NCBI GenBank assembly: GCA_027922465.2
Contig: BQMF02000024.1
Span: forward strand, 186,001-250,000
Origin: Turritopsis dohrnii
Taxonomy: Eukaryota; Cnidaria; Hydrozoa; Anthoathecata; Oceaniidae
DNA: 64,000 bases
Direction of reading: 5' to 3'
Shown here piece after piece: positions 49,506-58,255 of this stretch; within the stretch, counting starts at the first letter, position 1; every line of letters begins with the position of its first letter. The notes beneath the pieces are model-generated. The model made no database searches. It saw only the letters and a list, made by a program, of their open reading frames with translations, and was not told where the DNA came from. Made by a program: the position numbers and the translations under genes.

Positions 49506-49536
49506 TATGAATCATACTGTTTCAATTTCGCTCTTC

Positions 49537-49776
49537 AATAGACCTTTCCCGAATTTCTGTTTAAACGCCGTGTTATAACCTGGCCTCTAAGTTTCGCCTC
49601 TTTTTCAAAATCTTAATTACTTCTAATTATTCCACTGGGAACTGAAAGAACGAGTAACTATTACTTACTGAAAACATTATGCAATTAGAAAAACAATGAA
49701 AAACATAGAAACGAGGCTAAACTTGATAACTAAGCATTAACTCGGCATTTAAACAGAAATTCGGGAAAGGTGTATT
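49537..49776. mobile_element. inverted-repeat element family C, copy 1 (240 bp)
   Basis: The left end AATAGACCTTTCCCGAATTT plus CTGTTTAAACGCCG is repeated in inverse at 49743-49776 with two mismatches over 34 bp. No coding capacity. The copy at 50851-51814 has the same ends. Confidence 0.85.
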
Positions 49777-49832
49777 TCCCATGGAGCGGTAATTAAAATC
49801 CTTATGTTTACAATGCATACAATAAAAACACT

Positions 49833-50822
49833 TCACCACAAACTATCCGTGAATGGCTCTTCCTCGCTATACTTTCCATTAATTCTTTTCCTGCTTTCGT
49901 GGTTTCTAATGTCTACACAATGTTCGTGACGGGTATACAGCACCTTACAAGGATTTGTAACTTGAAAACCCAACTTATTCTTAAAAATCCACAGCAACAC
50001 ATTTTCAATTCCATATGATGCGTAAGCTGCTTTCTCCATTTCTCTAAACTTGCTATACGGTAGGTGGTTTTTGACGTGGAACACAAAGGTGTCATGGGAA
50101 CCTATATACTCGTGACCATCATCACAGACACCGTTGTTAATTGTTCCGGGACAGTTTGAGATAGAAGAATGTCTTGTTAAACTATACATCAACATATTAC
50201 TTTTTAAATGCTGGAAATTCAAATCTTCCCAGCCACTGGTAAACTTGATATCAAAATTTGTGATAGCAATAACTTCATTTTGGAAACATTTCGTGCCGTA
50301 GTCGAATAACTGTTTTATTTCAACTTCTTCTCCGATGTTGTGTATAATCAATTTGTCGCTATTTGTAAAGTCGTAGCTACGTAGTAAATCTTCCGCTTCC
50401 TGGTGTTCAGTAAACGTAACGATTTTTTTGATCAATGGGTGATTCAGATTTGCTTGTAGAGTGTTAACTATTTCCAACCATCGAAGTTCAATCAACACCG
50501 GATTATATGGTCTGAGGTTTTTAGCATACTTTTCATTCTTAAGGTATACTATATTTATGATAACGATCAATTTGCTTTCAGTGGTGATGGTGATGTTTGG
50601 GCATTTCTGGGCACCGGTCACTACTGCTTGGTTGACACCAGTTTGGAGAGTAGCAACAGGAGTTATGTTATCTTCTGTAGGATGAATGATGAACTTGGAT
50701 CGTTCGTTTTGCTTTGGGATACTCTGTATATATTCTGTAAACATATAAGTTGCATACAAGCTGATGCTACATACAAGTAAAATTGTAGTCAATGTCACCT
50801 TGTGCATGTTTTTTTTTTTCAC
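49833..50822 (-). CDS. intronless type II membrane protein, glycosyltransferase-like
   Basis: A 329-codon uninterrupted frame. A single hydrophobic segment at about residues 9-29 (TLTTILLVCSISLYATYMFT) after a short basic start fits a Golgi/ER signal anchor. The lumenal part has features I associate with an uncharacterised glycosyltransferase-like family: a nucleotide-sugar-like NFDIKF motif (family pattern NSDIYF) after a hydrophobic strand (NEVIAIT), YSLTRH, a GSHDTFVFHV block and the C-terminal YGIENVLLWIFKNKLGFQVT then NPCKV and YTRHEHC. The second residue of the putative metal motif is Phe rather than Ser or Thr, so catalysis is uncertain. It lies between two family C inverted-repeat elements and has no introns, unlike its neighbours. 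Transcription and substrate are unknown; family recall only. Confidence 0.65.
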   Translation of the reverse strand: MKKKNMHKVTLTTILLVCSISLYATYMFTEYIQSIPKQNERSKFIIHPTEDNITPVATLQTGVNQAVVTGAQKCPNITITTESKLIVIINIVYLKNEKYAKNLRPYNPVLIELRWLEIVNTLQANLNHPLIKKIVTFTEHQEAEDLLRSYDFTNSDKLIIHNIGEEVEIKQLFDYGTKCFQNEVIAITNFDIKFTSGWEDLNFQHLKSNMLMYSLTRHSSISNCPGTINNGVCDDGHEYIGSHDTFVFHVKNHLPYSKFREMEKAAYASYGIENVLLWIFKNKLGFQVTNPCKVLYTRHEHCVDIRNHESRKRINGKYSEEEPFTDSLW

Positions 50823-50925
50823 TAAAAGAGAAAGAATGGAAAAATTTAAGAATAGACCTTTCCCGAATTTCTGTTTAAACGATGCATTGTGGCCGAGTTG
50901 TCGCGTCTAACCTCGCTTTTAATAT

Positions 50926-51101
50926 CGTGGAATCTGTCTAAAGCAGACATAGTCTAAAGCGGACATCTCTATAAGGCGGACACTTTTCATTGGAACGGAA
51001 TGAGTGCATTCACTATAAAGCATTCTCTATAAAGCGGACACCTCTCTAAAGCGGACACTTTTTTGCGCACCAATGGTGTCCGCTTTAGACAGATTTCACT
51101 G
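50926..51101. mobile_element. pogo/Tigger-like MITE
   Basis: The left end GTGGAATCTGTCTAAAGCAG is complementary to the right end GTCCGCTTTAGACAGATTTCAC. The interior repeats the word AAAGCGGACA(C/T) several times. A terminus reading CAGTGAAATCTGTCTAAAGC is characteristic of pogo/Tigger-type elements. Confidence 0.65.
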
Positions 51102-51139
51102 TATTCAAACTGTTCATAATTATTGGAATGGGAATTGAG

Positions 51140-51745
51140 AATTAGATTAGATTAGCTTAGATTAGATTAGATTAGATTAGATTAGATTAGATATTCTTTA
51201 TTTATAGTCAATGATTTACAAAATGTAAAATAAGTTAAAACATACTAATAAAATAAGTTGTATATACTAATAAAATAAAATAAAATACCATTTCTCTTAT
51301 AGAGTCAAACAATGCAGTGAGAATAGTCTCGTGAATGATTCTACAAGAGAATATGGTTAGTCTATTAAGACTAATTAAAATCGACTGTTACAAAAGAAAA
51401 AATTGTATAAAGCCTAAATTAAATATATAACTAGCACAGATCCTGCATTTACATTGGAGATCATTTTGTTGGTTCAAGGCACTACAGAATTTGTGTAAAG
51501 ACGTTGCCGACTTAATTTCGGTTGGAAGGGGGTACCACAATTGTGAAGCAATATATCCGAAAGTCTGCAGCCCATACTTTTTTGAGTAGACCCGAGGTCT
51601 CACTAAATCATTTGAAGATCTTAAGTTGAGTCCCATATCATTTCTACAGGGGAACACATATTTCATGTAAGAAGGATTCAAATCACGAATAATAGAGACT
51701 ATCATTAAGCAAAGTAATGACATTAGTGGAACAATGAATCGCATT
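51140..51745 (-). pseudogene. LINE 3' fragment with (TAATC)n tail
   Basis: On the minus strand 51744-51388 the frame reads as the C-terminus of a CR1/L2-like LINE ORF2: DLNPSYMKYVF, NLRSSNDLVRPRV, KYGLQTFGYIASQLWYPLPT then EIKSATSLHKF, ending CKCRIC. The stop is followed by a 3' UTR and a pentamer tail of AATCT units at 51140-51192, the microsatellite type of LINE 3' end. Only about 120 codons remain. It is nested in the family C element. Confidence 0.8.
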
Positions 51746-51958
51746 AAAACGAGGTTAGATATGAAACTCAGTCACAAGTTCAGTGTTTAAAATGAAATTC
51801 GGGAAAGGTCTATTGTTGCAAAAACCACACCGTGCGCAACAAAGCAAAACATTTGGCAGTGTTCTATCAAAATTTTCGATGTCACCACTTTACTTCACGG
51901 GGATAGGGACAGTGAACGTTCTTGGTTCTAAAAAATATCCCATCATGGTTCTTGTATT

Positions 51959-52440
51959 GGATACTACCCAAAACCTAGGAACATTTGGTTGATAGTCAAG
52001 GATGCTCATTTGAAGGAAGCTGTTCGTGAATTTGAAGGAACAGGTGTCAACGTAAACACAGAAGGCAACCGTCATTTAGGAGCGATAGTTGGAAGTGAAG
52101 CGCGCAAAAAGAGATACGCGTCGGAGTAAGTGAGTAAATGAATTCATCAATTGACAGTTTTATCCGATATTTTATCCGATATTGCAAAATCGTATCCACA
52201 TTGCGCCTGTGCAGCTTACGTCTTCGGATTCCAACATAAATTTACATATGTGATGCGAACAATTCCGGACATCGAACATGAGTTATAAACGTTAGACCGC
52301 AACACTCATGTTCCTGCTCTTCTGAACAGTTACATATGCAACGACGATGAAAGGATTTTATGTACACGACCAGAGAAATAAGGTGGCTTAGCAATCCGAA
52401 ACCCGGTTGAGCGTAGTTTGCATGAGTCTAGAAACTCAAG
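51959..52440 (+). pseudogene. fragment of a second reverse transcriptase family
   Basis: Two blocks: 51959-52126 encodes GYYPKPRNIWLIVKDAHLKE, EFEGTGVNVNTEGNRHLGA and IVGSEARKKRY. After a stop, 52190-52430 encodes SYPHCACAAYVFGFQHKFTY, VMRTIPDIEHEL (stop), PALLNSYICNDDERILCTRP and GGLAIRNP. This order (thumb region, H-K-x-TY-x-RTIP, then GGL) matches the downstream part of a retroelement protein common in cnidarian genomes. Stops make it non-functional. Confidence 0.6.
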
Positions 52441-52507
52441 AGTCGCAACCACAGAAATGGTGAAGAAAGTTAAACTCCAAAGCAGTATTTAGTCTGCGAC
52501 GACTGCG

Positions 52508-53122
52508 ATGGCTGCTCATGATGGCGGATGTTTCAGTGAAGCTTCCGAAAACCCAGAATTGGAAGATTATGAAGATGCAAAGAACGTAGAATATCCTGAA
52601 AACGCACAAAACAATCTGGAAGAAAGGGTGAAAGAAGTGATTGTAAGGATACGTTCCCGAAAGCAAAAAGCCGATCTGGAATCTATAGTCATGCACTGCA
52701 CGGAGCACTCTTCTGATGAGGTAAATATTCTTGTTAGAAAAATGCTTGATGAAGGAAAATTAAGAGCTATACACAGACTTGGTACGACAAGTTATTGTCT
52801 TGTTAAGACAAACGATGAAGTGAGCAATACAAACGGCAACAACATTTGGGAGAGTGTTTTAAAAAATGAACTTGAAAGTTCTGAAAGTTTCTCAGAGTTT
52901 ATTGAAAATATAAAAATGATTACAGATCTGAAAGAACTTGTTGCCTATGAAATGAACAAAATGGATAATCTGGTCAATGATACTCTTGTGAAACAACTTA
53001 AAGACGAAAATTTGTTTTTAAAACAAGAATTACAGAAATTACAAACTTTAATTAGAGAAGCTTTATACAGTGTGTTTCGTAATGTTGGAAATGGAAATTT
53101 TAAAGTTGTTTTTTTTAAATGA
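52508..53122 (+). CDS. LINE ORF1 first part: winged-helix-like plus coiled coil
   Basis: A 204-codon frame. After an acidic N-terminus, residues about 40-100 read VKEVIVRIRSRKQKADLESI, NILVRKMLDEGKLRAI and GTTSYCLVK. This resembles the SAMD1/KAT6-type winged helix (R-S-R-K-x3-D-L-E motif, a second helix with basic residues, then a wing strand with S-Y). A coiled coil follows at about 150-185. The TGA stop overlaps the ATG of the next frame (ATGA at 53119-53122), either a start-stop overlap or a frameshift inside one original ORF1. Most likely an element protein, not a host gene. Confidence 0.7.
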   Translation: MAAHDGGCFSEASENPELEDYEDAKNVEYPENAQNNLEERVKEVIVRIRSRKQKADLESIVMHCTEHSSDEVNILVRKMLDEGKLRAIHRLGTTSYCLVKTNDEVSNTNGNNIWESVLKNELESSESFSEFIENIKMITDLKELVAYEMNKMDNLVNDTLVKQLKDENLFLKQELQKLQTLIREALYSVFRNVGNGNFKVVFFK

Positions 53123-53889
53123 ATATACCGAATTTCGAAATAATTTTTACATCAATTGAAAGCCATTTTCAAGCTCTTTCGGCTAGTATATTTTTTGTGA
53201 AAAATGAAGATGTGGGTTTTGAAAAAATAAGGAAAATGTCATCGAAAAATGTAATTAAATATAATGACGACCGACCGACTAACAATGGAAACGAGTATTG
53301 GAAACACGTCACTAAAGGTCCTCAGGGAAAAACTGATAAAGACACCATTGAGAAGAGCTTCATTCATGAAAATCGATTTAATGTGCTAACAAACGAAAGT
53401 GACGCAAGTGTTATAGTTAACGAGTATCAGGAAAATCAGCAAATCCGCAAAGAAAGCCCTAAAAACGTGTACTTCACGAAATCGAGCAATCAATCACGAC
53501 CACAAGTAGTTGTTAACAGGTTCCCAGAAAGACAAGACACATTTTCAAGAGAAAACGCAAAACAAAATCCTCTTGCTGAAAAACGAAAAATTGTAATTTT
53601 CGGCGACAGTAAATCGCATGGTGTAATAGACGTTTTCATATCCGGTCTGGTTCACTCGAAAAGGTTGAATGTTCGTTCTGTTACAGCTACAAATACTGCC
53701 ATTCAAAAGATGTACGAAGAAAATGGTTTTTTATATATCAACAACGACAACATAACAGGTAAAAATTTGTACCGAGACGGCCTTCATCTTCTTGAATCTG
53801 GAAAATGTCTACTTGCAAACAATTTTATTAATTCATTGAATAATTTTTTATATTTTCGGAAACCGAATGTTCTGCAGCTGTCGGAATAA
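53119..53889 (+). CDS. LINE ORF1 second part: truncated SGNH-type esterase
   Basis: A 256-codon frame with a polar first half. The C-terminal part has KIVIFGDSKSHGV (block I GDS nucleophile motif of SGNH hydrolases) and YRDGLHLLESGKCLLANNFI (block V D-x2-H type). Esterases of this kind are typical of CR1-like ORF1. Only about 55 residues separate the two blocks, much less than in intact relatives, and no GTND block is visible, so about 80-90 residues appear deleted. Confidence 0.75.
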   Translation: MNIPNFEIIFTSIESHFQALSASIFFVKNEDVGFEKIRKMSSKNVIKYNDDRPTNNGNEYWKHVTKGPQGKTDKDTIEKSFIHENRFNVLTNESDASVIVNEYQENQQIRKESPKNVYFTKSSNQSRPQVVVNRFPERQDTFSRENAKQNPLAEKRKIVIFGDSKSHGVIDVFISGLVHSKRLNVRSVTATNTAIQKMYEENGFLYINNDNITGKNLYRDGLHLLESGKCLLANNFINSLNNFLYFRKPNVLQLSE

Positions 53890-53933
53890 ACACTGAGAGC
53901 ATTCAGCTGAATTGTTCTGCAGAACTGCAAAGA

Positions 53934-54303
53934 TTGCACAACACAAAACTTAAAAATAAACAGAATCCTTTGTTGCGCTATCTTAACATTAACAGTCTGA
54001 GATATAAAGTAAATGATTCAAAGGAAATTATAAAATACATACCCTTAGAATACTTGGTGATAGGGGAAACAAAACTAGACGAAAGCTTCCCTAATTTACA
54101 ATTTGATTTAGAAGGATACGAAATTAGAGCCAGAAGGGATAGAAATTCCCAAGGGGGAGGGCTGATTGAATATGTAAAAAAAGGTCTCATTTGTAAAAGA
54201 AAAGTGGAATACGAAACTAAAATAAGCGAATCTATCTGTTCAGAAATAACTATAAACAAAAAGAAATGGCTGTGCTTAAGCATCTATATCTTCAAAACAC
54301 TAT
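53934..54303 (+). pseudogene. LINE APE-type endonuclease, N-terminal half
   Basis: It shows LLRYLNINSLRYKV (catalytic N), YLVIGETKLDESFP (catalytic E in GETKLD) and a GYEIRARRDRNSQGGGL stretch. At about 54287 the frame leaves the domain, and the later blocks (GDFN, SDH-containing C-terminus) are missing. What follows in the other frame begins TGLNDRHKMISSF, the very end of the domain, so some 100 residues are deleted. Confidence 0.8.
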
Positions 54304-55126
54304 GGTAACAGACACAGGTCTAAACGATCGCCATAAAATGATTTCCAGCTTTAGCAAATCCCAATACACACGATTAAAGCCAAAGATGATCCTTTATCGA
54401 GACTATAAAAAATTTGACGAGTCCGCTTTTCTAAAAGATTTGTTGACCACAACTCTAATAAATCAGTCTAAAAATCCCAACGAGAACTACGATTTTATAA
54501 CCAATTCGTTATTAACAGTAATTGAAAGGCATGCTCCACAGAAGCAAAAATCTATCAGAGGAAATGACTCACCGTTCATGAACAAAACTTTGCTCAAAGA
54601 AATATACACTAGAGGTAGGCTTAAAAGTAGGTATAATAAACTTCCCACAAAGGAAAATGAAGATAATTACAAAAAGCAAAGGAATAAGTGTGTATCGCTT
54701 CGCAGAAAAGCAGTAAAAGATTACTTTTCTAAAATTTGCAAAGAAAATGTAAGTACAAATAAAAACTTTTGGAACACCATAAGACGTTTTCTTACAAACA
54801 AGGGTTCTATTGAATCAACAGATATGATGATTGTGAAGGATGATAAGATAATCACCGATGAAAGACACTTGTCAGAAATGTTCAACAAATACTACATCAA
54901 TATTGTCGAAACAACAACTGGCGTTACGCCTACAGATAGAACTAATAATTTGGAAAGTGCTGAAAGTCAATTAGAAAAAATTATAAAAGACTTTTAAAAT
55001 GATTAAGGAGAAAGTGGAATCATGTAATTTTAAAAAGACACCTGTCTCACCATTAGATTCAGCCAAAATTGAAAAACTTGGACAAAGGTACAAGAAATAA
55101 AAACGAGATGTCAAATTTTCGCCCCA
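54266..55126 (+). pseudogene. LINE ORF2 linker and RT N-terminal part
   Basis: KPKMILYRDYKKFDESAF, then a Lys-rich linker, then NTNKNFWNT-like sequence, then NKYYINIVETTTGVTP. After a stop at 54997 the reading continues in another frame with VESCNFKKTPVSPLDSAKIE and ends MSNFRPI at the Harbinger junction. FRPI is the conserved RT block before the SVL motif. Confidence 0.75.
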
Positions 55127-55129
55127 TAA

Positions 55130-56664
55130 AGGGGGGCGCAAACCGGCCAACATGTTGGCCAACATTTTGACCAACATCGACTGACCAACGTGTTGGCCAA
55201 CAATGTTGGCCGGTTTGCGTTAGGCGCCAACGTGCTCAAGAAGAAAAAAAATCTCAAAAAATGTTGGCCAACATTTCTGCAAAAATTTGTATGTTGGTAG
55301 CACGTTTTTCGGTTTGCGCTGGGTTGTCAACATGTTGGCCAACATTTCGACCAACATTTTAGTTTTCGTGGTAGGAGCCTTTCTTCCAACTTGAGGCACA
55401 ATAGATGAAGAGAAAACGCCAAGAGAGTTCTCGATATTCTCTGATCTCCAGCTCCCCTCGCGTAATTTCGCCTGTAGAAGTAACGGTATCGACAAATCCA
55501 GGGGAGGATATTCATTTCTGCAGAACCAAAGCACATCCTGTGATGGTACGAGCTTTTTCTGTCGATAAGCGTACTGGTTGTAAAAAGATTCTCCATTTAT
55601 TTGCCAGTATTCCAAATAGATTCTCGGAAATTCTTCGTGCTCGGCTATGCCGGTAGTTATAGATTCGCTTTTCAGGGTTTAAATTTGCTTGAGGATAGGG
55701 CTTCATCATGTACGACTTTAAGGCGAGTGCGTCATCCCCCCAACAGAAACATGTGGGATATTGGTATATCCATGAGGTAAAGGAGTAGGGTCTGGGATGT
55801 TCATACTATTTTCCTCGATTTATCAGCGCAAATCTGAGTTATTCCAAACTCCAGAATCATTCATTCGTCCATTACTACCTGTATCCGCATAAATACACTC
55901 ATAATCAGGACCAGCTATAGCCAATAAGATTATTGAAAAATTTTTCTTGTAGTTGAAATATTCAGAACCAGTGCCAGGCGGAGGTCTTATTAGGATATGC
56001 TTTCCAGCGCCTATGGAATTGGGAAAGTTCCACCTTGGTGAAAACTTCTCAGATATCTTGTTCCAATCATCTGCACTTGAAGGTATCTTGATATACTCTT
56101 TTCCAATGTACTCTGTGATCGCTTCAGTAACCTTATCAACAATTCAGATACTCTGAATTGGAAACTTAAAGACTTATAAGTTTCTCCTGTCGCAAGGAAC
56201 CGAGTAATGAGCACTAATCTTTGAGCCGCTGAGATTGTTTGATGAGCTCCCATTACACCTGATTCTTTTGGTATTATGTATAGTTCGATGAAAGCAAGAA
56301 TCTCTTTAAACGATTCATAGGTCATTCTCATCATTTCCCTGTAACTTTTTGTGTCTTCAGCCAGTAATTCCTGTAGTAAGTTTGTATACATCCCTTTGCT
56401 GTTTCTTCCTACGAACCCATTTTCTTGTAGGACCACGTCTTTTTTTGTCATCGTCATCAAGCAAGAGGACGAGTGCAAAACAAGCAGCAGCTTCAGACTC
56501 TGACATCCTTCTTCATTGGAAGTCAAAAACAAATGAATGAACATTTTGTAATGTTGGCTACTTGTTTTTTTAAAAAATATACGCCAACGCAAACTGTACC
56601 AACATGTTGGCCGAAATGTTGGTCGAAAATTTTGGCAAACATGTTGGCCGGTTTGCGCCCCACT
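55130..56664 (-). mobile_element. PIF/Harbinger DNA transposon with TAA target duplication
   Basis: A 1,535-bp element. The left end AGGGGGGCGCAAACCGGCCA (55130) is the inverse of the right end, whose inverse complement begins AGTGGGGCGCAAACCGGCCA (56664); there is one mismatch. It is flanked on both sides by TAA (55127-55129 and 56665-56667), the 3-bp duplication typical of PIF/Harbinger. It has inserted into the LINE RT. The subterminal regions carry many copies of the palindromic word CCAACATGTTGGCC. It encodes a defective transposase on the minus strand. Confidence 0.9.
55400..56520 (-). pseudogene. Harbinger transposase, broken and lacking the first catalytic Asp
   Basis: Read from high to low coordinates: a helical N-part with MMRMTYESFKEILAFIELYI and ISAAQRLVLITRFLATGETY then KSLSFQFRVS (about 56370-56130), a frameshift near 56020, then WNFPNSIGAGKHILIRPPPG, EYFNYKKNFSIILLAIAG and YECIYADTGSNGRMNDSGVW (about 56030-55830), then EKRIYNYRHSRARRISENLF and GILANKWRIF (about 55680-55580). 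The family motif GA-x-DG-x-H is reduced to GAGKH, which removes the first Asp of the DDE triad. The second Asp (YADTG) and the Glu (RISENLFG) are present. No second Myb-like ORF was recognised. Confidence 0.8.
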
Positions 56665-56667
56665 TAA

Positions 56668-57930
56668 GCGTTCTAAACAGTTTTTCAAAAATATACGAAA
56701 AGTATTAAGTGAATATTTGCAAATGCAAATAGAGCCTTTCATGTCAAAATTTGTTGCTGCCTATAGAAAATGCTATAGTACTCAACATGTACTTATCCGA
56801 CTTATTGAAGAATGGAAGGAAAAATTAGACGGCAATAACTTCGTTGAAGGAATTCTGATGGATCTTTCAAAAGCCTTCGATTGTGTCCCTCATGACCTGT
56901 TTATTGCAAAGCTGGCAGCATATGGAGTCGATAAGAATATTTGCCTTTACCTATTGTCATATTTAACAAACAGAAGGCAATGTGTAAAAGTCAACACTAC
57001 AAAAAGTGGTTTTATGACAGTTAAAACAGGTGTCCCCCAGGGTTCCATATTGGGACTGATTTTGTTTAATGCTGTGATTCACAATTTTGCTGATGATAAT
57101 ACCTTGTCTTACTCTGCTAAATTTCTAGCTGATCTTATTAATGTTCTAGAAAAGGAATCTAACAATGCAATCAACTGGTTTCACAGGAACAAAATGATTG
57201 TCAATCCTAATAAATTTCAAGCCATTTATCATAGATAAAAGGAAAAACGATTTAACTGATAAAACATTAAACATAGGAGGAAAACAAATAAAAACAGTTT
57301 CCTCAGTTAAACTGCTAGGTTTACAAATAGATGATAAGTTAAATTTTAACTGTCACATTAAAAATATCTGCAGATCAGCATCAAATCAGCTGAATGCTCT
57401 CATGAGGTTTAACACGTTTCTTAATTTTGAAAAGAGGAAAGTTTTGATAAATAGCATTATTCTGTCTAATTTCAACGACTGCCCTTTAGTATGGTGTCTC
57501 TCCAATGAAAAATCATTACAACTGATAGAAAGCATTCCAAAAGATCAATTAGATTCCTTTATAATGATAATGAAACTCCATATCCCCTTCTCTTCCAACA
57601 GTCAGGAAGACCAACAATGAAACTCGCAATAGAAGAAATATTTGTATTGAAATTTTTAAAACTATTAATGATTTAAATCCTGTTTTTATGAAAGAAATCT
57701 TCAAACTGAGAACTACGGATCGAGCAACTAGAGATCAATATAAACTAAATTTAGCAATTCATAAACGCAATCAAGTGACTTTTGGAATAAGGAGTCTTTC
57801 ATATTTGGGTCCAAAGATTTGGAACAAATTACCTTATCATGTGAAATCCTCTGCAACTGTCTGCGCTTTTAAAAATTTCATAAAAATGTGGAACGGTCAA
57901 AACTGTGAATGCAAAGAATGCCAGTTGTAA
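56668..57930 (+). pseudogene. LINE reverse transcriptase core and C-terminus
   Basis: AYRKCYSTQHVLIRLIEEWK, EGILMDLSKAFDCVPHDLFI (first catalytic Asp in LMDLSKAFD), TGVPQGSILG, then NFADDNTLSYSA (catalytic FADD). About 20 residues are missing between LFN and FADD. Frameshifts occur near 56700, near 57222 (one extra T) and near 57560-57610. The last frame at 57613-57930 encodes TINDLNPVFMKEIFKLR, FGIRSLSYLGPKIWNKLPYH and NGQNCECKECQL, the typical ORF2 C-terminus. Confidence 0.85.
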
Positions 57931-58255
57931 TTTCAAATCCTGAATGTCTTGTAGTTTCAGTCGGGATAGATGATCTATTTATATGCATATTCCTATATAT
58001 TGTATTCTTAGCTATGTAAAGTAAAATCCGACTTTAAATAAATTGAACAAAAAAAACAAAAAAAAAAACTATTCAGTGATCTGAAATATCCCCCAAAATC
58101 GAATCTAACAAAACAAAACTGCAGCCGATTACGGCAGCAAGTCAGCGGCATTTGTTAATCTTATGATTCACACTCGGTCTTCTTTTCACTTGAATATTAC
58201 TAAGAAATAAAAATTTAATAAAAATTATAGACGACCACGACGAAAACCTATTCCA

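Larger units (their letters stand above)
47111..49536. other. intergenic region downstream of SNX19
   Basis: No gene was recognised. It holds a tandem repeat (47345-47520), a short MITE (48494-48625) and a hairpin MITE family A copy (49383-49505). The open frame at 48892-49479 overlaps a dispersed repeat (AAAGGCAAGAAGCCCTGGGA, also seen at about 27459) and the MITE, so I do not call it a gene. Confidence 0.6.
50851..51814. mobile_element. inverted-repeat element family C, copy 2 (964 bp, nested)
   Basis: It begins AATAGACCTTTCCCGAATTT (50851) and ends with the inverse complement at 51785-51814. The similarity continues inward to TCTAACCTCG on both sides. The interior holds a pogo-like MITE and a LINE 3' fragment, so the parent element was much shorter. 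Confidence 0.8.
52440..58069 (+). mobile_element. CR1/L2-like non-LTR retrotransposon, interrupted
   Basis: A nearly full-layout LINE: ORF1 in two pieces (52508-53122, 53119-53889), an endonuclease N-half (53934-54303), the RT linker and N-part (54266-55126), RT core to C-terminus (56668-57930), and a 3' end with AATAAA at 58037-58042 and an A-rich tail at 58049-58069. It is dead through an internal deletion in the endonuclease, several frameshifts, a deletion in the RT core and a Harbinger insertion. The exact 5' end and target duplication could not be fixed. Confidence 0.85.

Noticed and set aside
55130..55230. A separate 90-bp palindromic MITE at the left end of the Harbinger element
   Set aside because: The inner end lacks a clear second target duplication, so the subterminal repeats are kept as part of the Harbinger terminus.
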